This document shows positions 46,370-56,069 of a stretch of 64,000 bases of DNA, piece after piece. The stretch lies in the NCBI RefSeq assembly GCF_033115175.1, contig NC_084834.1:7599294-7663293 (forward strand), read 5' to 3'. Source of the DNA: Lepus europaeus. Taxonomy: Eukaryota; Chordata; Mammalia; Lagomorpha; Leporidae. Under the pieces are notes generated by a model. The model saw only the letters and a list, made by a program, of their open reading frames with translations. It searched no databases and was not told where the DNA came from. The translations under genes were made by a program, and so were the position numbers. Each line of letters begins with the position of its first letter. Within the stretch, counting starts at the first letter, position 1.

Positions 46370-46510
46370 TCATCGCCTACAGCTCCCCTTGCAGGGACCC
46401 AGAGAGCCTCAGACACACTGGGTGGGCTGTCTCCCAGTAGACTGTGAGTTAAGAGGTCCCGAGGCCTGGGAATCAACATTTTTAATGTTCTTAAGGTGAT
46501 TCCAATGGGC
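46370..46510 (+). mobile_element. MER5-like fragment
   Basis: The right end GGCCTGGGAATCAACATTTTTAATG plus AAGGTGATTCCAATGGG resembles the MER5 3' portion. The left part is doubtful. Confidence 0.4.
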
Positions 46511-46539
46511 AAACAGCAAAAAAAAATCCTTGCAATTTC

Positions 46540-46866
46540 TTACGTTTTTAAAAATATTTATTTATTCGTAGTTGAAAGGCAGAGTTACAGGGAGAGGGAA
46601 AGACAATGACAGTTCTTTCATACACTGGTTTACTCCCTAAATGGTCACAATGGCCAGGGCTAGGCCAGGCTGAAGTCAGGAGCCTGGAACTCCACCCAGG
46701 TCTGCCACATGGGTGCAGGAGCCCAAGGACTTGGGCCATCCTCTGCTGCTTTCCCAGGCACGTTCACAGGGAGCTGGAGCAGCAGGTAGGACAAGAACCA
46801 GCACCCAGATGGGATGCCAGCATCTCAGGCAGCCGTTTAACTCACTGCACCACCACAATACCCGGC
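46540..46866 (-). mobile_element. CSINE, old copy
   Basis: Runs from AAAAATATTTATTTATTCGTAG to CACCACCACAATACCCGGC. Confidence 0.8.
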
Positions 46867-46994
46867 TCACTCACTTAAGTCTTCAGCTTTGCTGTAAGGA
46901 ATTTGCCTGATGCCGAATGATCCCTAACAATCTTTCTTTTAGATTTTGTTTGCCAATTTTATTGCTGCCTGTGGGTGTTCTTTCATTGTGACTG

Positions 46995-47150
46995 TTGGCT
47001 CCTCCTCTGCCGGGAGCCTGGCTCTCTGTGATCCAGAGGTATGAGCCACCCTGGAAGCTTGTTAGAAATGCAGACTAGAGACCCTGCACCTGTGGCACCA
47101 TAATCTGCATTTGACCAAGATCCCTGGGTGGCCTGTGATAAAGCTTGAAT
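46995..47150 (+). mobile_element. MER5/MER20-like fragment
   Basis: CTGGAAGCTTGTTAGAAATGC, ACCCTGCACC and ATAATCTGCATTTGACCAAGATCCC match this hAT-type family. Confidence 0.6.
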
Positions 47151-47463
47151 AGCCTTCTCTGCCCAAAGTCTATACAGACCAGGCACTATTGTAAACCACA
47201 CAGCAAGAGATCTATTTAATTATCTACTAATATTGCTATTCATTGCCTCAGGTGTTTGATAAAGGCTACACCAGGCCAATGTTCTTGGGTTGTACTAAGT
47301 GGGGCATTGCTTGCTCAGTGGATCCTTAATGGAGTCCCTTGGGGATCCCTTTAGCCAGAAGGAGGGACACTCTGGGGGTGCTTCATCTCCTTCCTTGGGC
47401 ATTCACATGAAAAATCGTTTGCCCCTAGAAACTTGAATGTCAGTAGGAGCAAGACTTACTTCT

Positions 47464-48122
47464 TTTTTCCCCACCAAAGAAGCCTTTTATTTAATGAGTA
47501 CAAATTTCTTAAGTTCAACTTTAGGAATACAGTGATTATTTCCACCATACCCACCATCCCACGCCACCTCCTCTCTCTCTCATTCCCTGTCTTATTCTCC
47601 ATTAAGATTCATTTTCATTTAACTTTGTACACAGAAGACCAACTCTATTCTAAGTAAAGATTTCTACAGTTTGTCCACACATACAAAACTGAGAACAAGT
47701 TTTACAGTTCCTTCTCATAATATAACTCACTGAGGATAGAGGTCCTACATGGGAAGTAAGTGCACAGTGACTCCTGTTGTTAATTTAATAATTTACACTC
47801 ATGTATGACATCGGTGATCACCCGAGGCTCTTGACATGAGCTCCCTAAGCTATGGAACTCTTTTGAATCCACAATCTCCGTCAATATTTAGACAAGGCCA
47901 TAAGAAAAGTGGAAGTTCTCTCCTCCCTTCAGAGAAAAGTACATCCTTCTTTGCTGGCCATTTCTTTCCACTGGGGTCTCACTCACAGAGACCCTTCATG
48001 TTGAACATTTTTTTTGCCACAGTGTCTTGGCTTTTCATGCCCAAAATGCTCTCATGGGCTTTTCAGCCAGACCAGAATGACTTAAGGGCTAATTCTGAGG
48101 TCAGAGTGCTATTTAGAGCAAT
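47464..48122 (-). mobile_element. 5'-truncated L1, 3' UTR end (copy d)
   Basis: Reverse complement of the same L1 3' UTR, recognisable by CCTTTTATTTAATG at its left end and TCATGGGCTTTTCAGCCAGA near its right end. The flanking duplication AAGACTTAC(TTCT) starts at 47451. Its partner at 48124 was then hit by a SINE. Confidence 0.88.
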
Positions 48123-48132
48123 TAAGACTTAC

Positions 48133-48465
48133 ATTTTTTTTAAAGATTTATTTATTTATTTGAAAGTCAGAGTTACACAGATAGGAGCAGAGGGAAGAGA
48201 GAGAGAGAGAGAGTCTTCCATCCGATAGTTCAATCCCCAATTGGCCTCAATGGCTGGAGCTTCGCCTAGCCAAAGCCTGGAGCCAGGAGCTTCTTCTGGG
48301 TGCAGGTGCAGGGGCCCAAGGATTTGGGCCATCTTCTATTGCTCTCCCGGGCCATAGCAGAGAGCTGCATCAGAAGTGGAACAGCCGGGTCTCGAAGCGG
48401 TATCCATAAGGGATGCCGGCTCTTCAGGCCAGGGGGTTAACCCACTGTGCCACAGTGCCGGCCCC
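48133..48465 (-). mobile_element. CSINE inserted at an L1 target-site duplication
   Basis: TAAGACTTAC lies at 48123-48132 and 48466-48475. The same word starts the L1 duplication at 47451. Confidence 0.9.
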
Positions 48466-48479
48466 TAAGACTTACTTCT

Positions 48480-49200
48480 AATCTAGACTTGAAACACTTC
48501 TTGATGTTATTCTTGTTTTGCATTTTGTAATTGTTCCTTTGTAAAATAAGTTTGGAATCACACTGGTGATAGCTACAGACCAACAAGGAAAGCATCAAAG
48601 TTTCTCTAAGCACTCACAGTAAGCAAGCAAACCATGAATTAGGTTATTTAATCTTTCAAGTGTCCTGCAGCAACCATCTCTGTGAGAGGTGAAATAGTAC
48701 CAAGGACCCTAGGAGAGCAGACGTTTGCTTTCCTTGTGCACGATACATTTCTGACCCTGACCTCAGGAAGTTTTTAAACCTTTGCGATCTACGATGGATT
48801 TTATAGTTCTGGAGAGGAATAAAATAGAGAATTTATACAGGAGCTACAATTTAAAAGGGAAAATATCTTGGAAAAGGATAGGAAGAAAAATCCTTGCCAC
48901 CTTTTTTAATGACATAAAATGAAATACACTGGGGAAAAGTGCTTTCCAAATCACAGATTCGTTTTCACGTTTCAACTTCGGACATGTTTAGCATGTGCAG
49001 TGCACAGCAGCAGGTACTCCCACAGGCATGCACATACTGCTGTGATGGCTACCGGGAAGAGACATTTCGAGAACATTCCTCGTGTTTCTTACACATCCAC
49101 GGGCACACCCTGAAGTCTACAGAATTCAGTTACAATGTTTTGGAAGTCTTCCTTGCTCCTCCTGCCTCTCAGTCCCCCAGGGAAGTATTATGTTGTAATT
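48480..49200. other. Unique intergenic sequence
   Basis: Nothing recognised. Confidence 0.5.
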
Positions 49201-49204
49201 TTTA

Positions 49205-49345
49205 AACTTGATTCTTTTTCTCTTAAACTGACGCATTACAGTTGCACACCCTTGTGGGGTACAGTTTGGCAAATTCACTTATAATGATCAGATCAGGTTA
49301 TTTAACATTTCCCTCTGTGTGCACCTTTATCATGGGGGGGGGGGG
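49205..49345 (-). mobile_element. Old L1 fragment
   Basis: Diverged sequence like the region near mammalian L1 3' ends (GTGGGGTACAGTTTGGCAAATTC, ATGATCAGATCAGG). It ends at a G-run. Confidence 0.4.
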
Positions 49346-49663
49346 TGCAGCCTTCATGCCCCTCTCTTCCATTTATTCATAAAATACAGAACAGTTTTCT
49401 GTAAAGGATAGTCACATGGAACACTAGAACTGACCTGCACAGTGCCTTCTATGGCATGGCCAGCGGCTTTGCAGTGGGTCCCCTGGCCACGCCCAGCACT
49501 GGGGACCCGGCCAGGCCACCACTGCAGGAGTGTCGCATCTGTAGGGTGAGCTTTGCTGCTGAGGGTGACAAGGATGGAGGACCTCATGGATGGACACTTC
49601 TGCAGTACCCAGGACCCCTTCACCTGTGAGTGACCTCATCAGACATGTACACACATGTACAAA

Positions 49664-49705
49664 CACGCGCACACGTGTGTGCACACACACCCACACACAC
49701 CCATA
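49664..49705 (+). repeat. (CA)-rich region
   Basis: Imperfect CACAC/CGCACACG runs. Confidence 0.8.
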
Positions 49706-50322
49706 CTCAGGTCTCGGGCCTCCTCTCCATCACCCTGGGCTCCCTGACATTCTGTTTCCTAGGAACCATTCCTGTGGGCCTGCTTTCATCCCAAGTTTCC
49801 TACCTTCGCTCCCTCCTACCTGGCTCCTCTTTCCCAGGCAGGGGTCCTGCTTGCAGGCAGCAGCAGCTGATTTGGCCCCGGAAGTGGTTTTGGTGAAACC
49901 AGGACGGAGGAGGCCTCCCCCTGGGGGAACTGCGTGCTTCCCTCCCAGCCCTGGCTGCTTCTGGTACTCACCCAGCCGCCCACTCAGAGTCCACACTCAC
50001 ACTCCCTTCCTGGATGCCCCAGAGCACACCCCCCTTATTTGCAGTTTGTGTGCTCACCTGAGTCTTGTGCCTGCAGAGAGGCAGTGGCATGGACACTCTG
50101 GCCGCACCAGGTCTTTCTCGGTTCTCAGCTTCCTTGTTCCTTTCTGTTCCCTGTTTGCCTTCCACGCCCCACCCTGCCTTTTTGGTAGCCTTAGAGATTA
50201 AGTTTGGAGGTTTCTTTTGTACCTTTCAGGATTCCTACACTCTATTTCCGGTTCCTCTCTGCACTCCTCTGTAGCCTCACATAGAAAGTAATAATGTATC
50301 TGTGCCTTCTGTGAGGGATCAG

Positions 50323-50442
50323 GGAGCAAGTGGACCCAGGTGTCCCCGTCGGGGGAGCAAGGGGACCCAGGTGTCCCCGTTGGGGGAGCAAGGGGGCCCA
50401 GGTGTCCCCGTCAGGGGAGCAAGGGGGCCCAGGTGTCCCCGT
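50323..50442 (+). repeat. 31-bp GC-rich minisatellite, about 3.9 units
   Basis: Units start at 50323, 50354, 50385 and 50416. Each contains GGAGCAAG, then CCCAGGTGTCCCCGT. Confidence 0.93.
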
Positions 50443-50504
50443 TTCCCAGCCCTCCCCTCCAGCACCTCGTCCTGTAGCAGTTAGAGCTTCCCATCCCCAT
50501 AGCC

Positions 50505-50780
50505 CTTCCCTCGGTATGGAGTCTGGACAAATAGATTTCTATTATATGTAAAGAAAAGACTAACTATTTTGATGTCCATTACCAAATTCCCTGTATCCCT
50601 GTCCCCCACACCCTTCCTTGTCTCTGGTAACCACTGCTCTACTCTCTTCTTTTTTGAGATTATCTTTCATTATCGAACTAATCTTTCTATTGCTGTTCTT
50701 TATGAATTTATCATCATATGTAAAATCATATATCATGGCTTTAAACAATGTGCTGTATTGCTTTGCTTTGAACTTCATGC
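50505..50780 (-). mobile_element. Old L1 fragment
   Basis: It resembles the reverse-oriented L1 3' block (CTCTGGTAACCACTGCTCTACTCTC, TTTTTGAGATTATC). It is interrupted by a younger SINE, and its continuation may be at 51385-51560. Confidence 0.45.
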
Positions 50781-50791
50781 ACAAAATTCTT

Positions 50792-51117
50792 TTTTTTTTT
50801 TGGACAGGCAGAGTTAAACAGTGAGAGAGAGAGACAGAGAGAAAGGTCTTCCTTCCATTAGTTCAACCCCCAGATGGCCACTATGGTCAGTGCACTGTGC
50901 TGATCCGAAGCCAGGAGCCAGGTGCTTCCTCCTGGTCTCCCAGGCAGGTGCAGGGCCCAAGCACTTGGGCCATCCTCCACTGCCTTCCTGGGCTACAGCA
51001 GAGAGCTGGACTGGAAGAGGAGCAACCGGGACTAGAACCGGCGCCCCAACCGGGACTAGAACCCGGGGTACCGGCGCTGCAGGCGGAGGATTAGCCTAGT
51101 GAGCTGCGGCACCAGCC
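50792..51117 (-). mobile_element. CSINE, GC-rich-head subfamily
   Basis: 18-bp duplication with one mismatch: TTCATGCACAAAATTCTT / TTCATACACAAAATTCTT. It contains an extra copy of the CCCCAACCGGGACTAGAACC unit near 51040-51065. Confidence 0.92.
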
Positions 51118-51163
51118 TTCATACACAAAATTCTTCATACAGGTGCATTCTTCCATGACACTT

Positions 51164-51362
51164 AAAAAAAAAGATTGATTTTTTGAGAGGCAGAGTTACA
51201 GACAGAAAGAGAGCAAGACAGAGGACAGAGGTCTTCCATATGCTGGTTCACCCCCCAGATGGCCAGAAGAGCCAGAGCTGAGCTGATCCAAAGCCAGGAG
51301 CTGGGAGCTTCTTCCAGGTCTTCCACATGGATGCAGGGGCCCAAGCCACAATACAAGGCCCA
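51164..51362 (-). mobile_element. CSINE, 5'-truncated
   Basis: The element stops in mid-body (GGGGCCCAAGCC) and lacks the head. CATGACACTT flanks it at 51154-51163 and 51363-51372. Confidence 0.82.
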
Positions 51363-51372
51363 CATGACACTT

Positions 51373-51560
51373 TTTAATTCTACATTAGCTTTGAGATCCA
51401 GCCATGTGTTTCTTAGTGGCCAAAATTAGTTTTCACTAATTAAGCATATACTACTACATGGTTTTAAATGAATGTATCCCATTGTCCAGTTTCACTGTTG
51501 ATGGACATTTTGATTGTGCCAAGGTTTGTTTGCAATTATAAATATTTTTGTAGAGCTGGT
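51373..51560 (-). mobile_element. Old L1 fragment, probable continuation
   Basis: It contains the block CCCATTGTCCAGTTTCACTGTTGATGGACATTT, a diverged form of a common L1 3' motif. Two SINEs separate it from the fragment ending near 50780. Confidence 0.4.
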
Positions 51561-52178
51561 AAGAATCATCTTGCCAGTTTTTAAAATTTTTTTTCTTGTG
51601 CTCAAACTATATTATCTTAAAATGTGTGGTCACTTCTGTGAGCCATGGTCATGGGCTCCAGGTTTAGTGACCACCCCAATTGTGAAACTGAGTGAATTCA
51701 TGGGAGCCTGCGGTGGTCACAGAGGCCGTGCACACCAACCCAGTCTCTGTTTCCACCGGTATCTGTGAAAGGACCCTAGATATCTGGCGCAATGCATTGG
51801 AAAGGGCATGCATTGTTATAAAATTGTATTGATGTGCAGGAAAACATCTTGTTAAAATCTTTCCTCTCATTTCTGTTGTAATTGCATCTTGATACTTAAT
51901 GGCAAAGCTGAGTACTTGCAATCACAGTACTTTATTCCTAACTAAAATATAGTGTATAAATATGTATATAAATATGCAGATATATGTATAATGTGTAAAT
52001 GGAGTAACCTCTGTGTACATAGCTATAACACCTATGGAGCAATTTCAGCCACTGATAGAAGCTAACTCAGTCACCTCTATGGCTTATACCACCTTAACAG
52101 CATCTTTGTTGCTGGAGAAAGAATATGTATCATTCAAAAAGTATAGTCATGCCCATTCCGGACAAAAACAGACAGGCA

Positions 52179-52270
52179 GGGGCTGGCATCGTGGCGGAGC
52201 AGGTAAAGCCGCCGCCTGCAGTGCCGGCATCCCATACGGGCACCGGTTTGAGTCCTGGCTGCTCCACTTT
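52179..52270 (+). mobile_element. CSINE head fragment
   Basis: Runs from GGGGCTGGCATCGTGGCGG to GGCTGCTCCACTT, then breaks into unrelated sequence. Confidence 0.8.
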
Positions 52271-52503
52271 ATGACAGCACAGCAGTCAGAGGCCAGGTGC
52301 ATGAGGTCACGTGGAGCTGCGTGTTGCCTCATCTACTGCATGTTGCTCTGGCGGTCTCAGCGTGTGGCTTTCTTCCTGTGAGAGGGCTCCCCCTGCAGAA
52401 CAGCAGCAGCATCCATATGTCACATCAGCACCCCGTGACGTGGGTGCCGCCGCTCACTGTGTGAGCTTCTTTGAGAAGTGTTCTTCCAACACCAGCCCAG
52501 CTG

Positions 52504-52606
52504 CAGTGTGTTATGCTTGGAGTGTGTTATGCATATGCAGTGTGTTATGTATAGAGTGTGTTATGCATAGAGTGTGTTATGCATGGAGTGTGTTATGCAT
52601 AGAGTG
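52504..52606 (+). repeat. 16-bp tandem repeat, about six units
   Basis: The unit AGTGTGTTATGCATAG recurs with small changes (TGGAG, TATGC). Confidence 0.9.
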
Positions 52607-53368
52607 CTGGTGCCTGCTATCAAGGGTGGCTGAGTGTCAGGTTCTTCTCAATTCCTGGCGATGGCATCTTTGAGCTGTTCAATCGCATACTTCCTCCACG
52701 GAGGTGAGATACTGAATTACGTTCAGAGATCCCCGAGCCACTTCACATGTAACTGTAGCGGTCCAGAGAACTGTGTTAACTCTGTAATGAAGTCGCACCC
52801 TGCTGGCCCATTTCTGGCACAGTGATGTCATGTCTCTGTCAGCCTCAGAGGTGCTCAAGGCTGCTGAGGTCCTCAGGTGTTTTGTTAGCAGTAAACCTTC
52901 GCTTTCCCACTCCTCTTCTCTATCTCTAGTGAGATCCTGACGAACAAACCTCTGCCGCTTTTCCCACGAGGGCGCTGGACAGTCTTCCGTGGAGACACAC
53001 GGAGCACTCCTGGCCTGAGCTTGCTGGGTCATGGTGTCCCTTGCTTCCTGACCTCCGCCTCATGAAAGGGGGAGTTGGCACTTGCTGGTTTGACCTCTTC
53101 CCTCTTTCAGGTTTCACGTTAAGTTTTCCTTGTGATTGTTGGCTTTGGTTCAATTTTGTTCCAACACAAGTAGTTGAAGACTGCATTTCATGTTGGAATA
53201 GTTTGAGGCCTGTTATCTGGACTAGAGGGAGGTGAGCGAAATGGAATACTAGTGATTCCATAAAAACATTTATTGATTCCGTGACTAAGTGCTCTAAGCA
53301 GGATATGCCAAGTCTATTCTAACTGTATACAATCCTTCAGAAGTTCTTTTACAAATGTGTACATGGTC

Positions 53369-53949
53369 GACACAATGGCAAAAAACAATCTAAATGAAAG
53401 ACCCTGGTGAACAAGACCCCAGCAGAAGGAACAGGCCATCAAGGAGAGAGGCACCTTTCTCTGATGGGAGGAAGGAACCTCCACTGTGACACGGCCTTGA
53501 CTAAACAAGTTCAGAGTCGGTGAACTCAAGGGGCTTCCATAGCCTAGACAGCTCATAGCAAGAGTCTCAGGTGACTGCTGACGTCACAAATAAGAGTGCC
53601 AATTGTTAAATCAACAACGGGAGTCACTGGGTACATGCTCCCCACGTAGGATCTCTGTCCTTAATGTGTTTTACTATGAAACTTAAAAACACTACTAGTC
53701 GAACAGTACCCTATACCTTGTGTGGTTGTGTGAGTGCAGCCTGTTGAAATCCTTGCTTAGTATATACTAAGTTGATCTTCAGTATATGAAGGTAATTGAA
53801 AATGAAACTCGATGAAGGACAGGATGGGAGAGGGAGTGGGAGAGGGGAGGGCCACGGGAGGGAGGGAGGTTGGGGGGGAAGCCACAACAATACAAAAGTT
53901 GCACTTTGTAAATTCACATTTATGAAATAATAAATAAATAAATAAATAA
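53369..53949 (+). mobile_element. 5'-truncated L1, 3' UTR end (copy c)
   Basis: Same 3' UTR family as the copies near 1.4 and 4.6 kb, truncated further at its 5' end. A perfect 18-bp duplication, ACAAATGTGTACATGGTC, lies at 53351-53368 and 53950-53967. It has an (AAAT)n tail. Confidence 0.9.
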
Positions 53950-54091
53950 ACAAATGTGTACATGGTCACATAAAATAACAAAATGGTTCAGGAAAACTAG
54001 ACAATACCTAGTGCTGATGTGACATGTAATTTGGAATGTCAGAGTCTCTTTGAGATTAATTATGGGATCATTGTGTCCACCAATGGTTTTC

Positions 54092-54446
54092 TTTTTTTTT
54101 TTTTAAAGATTTATTAAATTGAAAGTTATAGTTACACAGAGTGAGAAGGAGAGGCAGAGAGAGAGAGGGAGGGAGAGGTCTTCCATCCGATGGTTCACTC
54201 CCCAGATGGCCACAAAGGCTGGAGCTGTGCCAATCCAAAGCCAGGAGCCAGGAGCTTCTTCCTGGTCTCCCACGTGGGTGCAGGGGCCCAAGGACTTGGG
54301 CCATCTTCTACTGCTTTCCCAGGCCATAGAAGAGAGCTGGATCGGAAGAGGAGCAGCCGAGATTTGAACCAGTGCCCATATGGGATGCCGGCACTGCAGG
54401 CACAGCAGGCGGCAGCTTTACTCACTTTGCCACAGTGCTGGCTCCG
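54092..54446 (-). mobile_element. CSINE
   Basis: Full-length. CAATGGTTTTC recurs at the flanks. Confidence 0.9.
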
Positions 54447-54866
54447 CCCACAATGGTTTTCAACTTGATTCAGATCTTGGCTCATTTTGAATTATATTTG
54501 TCTGGAGTACAAAGCATTAAAGCCTCAGATGCTGGGAGGAAGGTAAAAATGAACACTGTGCATTTCATGAAACTTCTTAGGTAGAAAGTGAGCACATCCT
54601 GTGCAGGAAGAAGCGGCAGCCTTCTCATTTCCTGTTCTCCGGAAGGGCAGCAGCAACTTAGTGATGAAGAGAGACAGAGATGAAGGGAAAGCACAGAAGT
54701 ACAATGAATCAAATATTTATAAAACTATTTATTCAGTTTGATTTTAAGGACAAGAACTGTGTGACAGCTGTATACAATAATACAAAATAAAGCTATAAGT
54801 ACAAACATAACAGCTCTTTAATATTTAAATGACTGGAAATTACAAAGCAAAAAAAAAGAGTAATTC

Positions 54867-55455
54867 AGGGGCTGGCACAGCAGGTTAAGCTGCCTCCTGC
54901 AACACTGGCATCCTCTGTGAGTACCAGTTCAAGTCCTGGCTGCTCCACTTCCGTTGGTTCACCCTCCAATGGCCGCTGTGGCCAGCGCATCTCGCTGATC
55001 CGAAGCCAGGAGCCAGGTGCTTCTCCTGGTCTCCCATGGGGTGCAGGGCCCAAGGACTTGGGCCATCCTCCACTGCCTTCCCGGGCCATAGCAGAGAGCT
55101 GGCCTGGAAGAGGGGCAACCGGGATAGAATCCGGCGCCCCAACCGGGTCTAGAACCCGGTGTGCCGGCGCCGCAAGGCAGAGGATTAGCCTGTTAAGCCA
55201 CGGCACCGGCCTGGCTGCTCCACTTCCAATCCAGTTCCCTCCTGATGCATCTGGGAAAGCAGCGGAAGATGCCACCCACATGGGAGACCCAGAGGAAACT
55301 CCCTGCTCCTGGCTTTGCACCAGCCCATTTCCAGCCATTGTGGCCATTTGGGAAGAGATCCAGCAGATGGAAGACCTCTCTCTGTCTCTCCCTCTCTCCC
55401 TCTCTTTCTCTCTCCCTCTCTCTGTGCCTTTCAAGTAGATAAATAAATATTTTAT
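54867..55455 (+). mobile_element. CSINE split by a nested reverse SINE
   Basis: The outer copy occupies 54867-54952 and 55210-55455. The break is within its GGCTGCTCCACTTCC block, which is duplicated on both sides of the nested element. Confidence 0.88.
54953..55209 (-). mobile_element. Nested tailless CSINE, GC-rich-head subfamily
   Basis: The reverse copy has its head (GCCACGGCACCGGC) but stops at GTTGGTTCACCC, so the CT-rich part and A-tail are absent. The 18-bp duplication CCTGGCTGCTCCACTTCC (54935-54952, 55210-55227) indicates genuine insertion. Confidence 0.82.
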
Positions 55456-55491
55456 AGCAGATGCAGTTATATGCTTTTTAAAAAATGTTTC

Positions 55492-55925
55492 CCCAGAAAC
55501 CTTTTATTTAAGGTATACAAACTTCATGCAAATATAACTTTAAGAATGTAGTGATTCTGCCACTGTACCCGCTCTCCCACCCACACTCCCACCCTTCTTT
55601 CTCCTCTCTTTGCTATTCCCATTCTTATTTTTCACCAACATCTATTTTCAGTTAATTTTATACACATAAGATTAACTCTACACTAAGTAGAATTCAATAA
55701 ATAGTATAAAAAAAAAACTATTCAACAACAGCTGAGAGAAGGGCAGTTTATTCACCACATCTGAAATTGTCAATTTCACTTCTATAGATTACCTTTTAGG
55801 TACTCTATTAGTTAGTACAGACCAGAGAGAACGTATGGTATTTGTCCTTTGGGGACTGGCTTATTTCACTAAGTCTGATGTTTTCCAGTTTCTTCCATTT
55901 TGCTGCAAACGACAGGATTGCATTA
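55492..55925 (-). mobile_element. L1 3' end fragment
   Basis: Near-parallel to the fragment at 39623-40050 (CCTTTTATTTAAGGTATAC, then GGGGACTGGCTTATTTCACTAAG and CAGTTTCTTCCATTTTGCTGC). Sequence to its right, up to about 56100, is not recognised. Confidence 0.75.
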
Positions 55926-56069
55926 TGGTCACTGCCTTCACCTCCCTCGGCTCTCTACTCACTCTCCCATCAGTTCCTGTGGACCCAGACCTCAATGATC
56001 CATCTGTGCTTGGGTTACTGAACAAACCTCATGACCTTTTCTCGGGCACACAGTCACAAGGGGGTTTCT

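Noticed and set aside
49590-50201. 203-codon + frame
   Set aside because: Contains a translated CA repeat (HTHTHT) and no recognisable domain; GC-rich unique DNA.
54865-55438. 189- and 173-codon frames near 55 kb
   Set aside because: Translations of the nested CSINE pair; the same peptides recur at every SINE.
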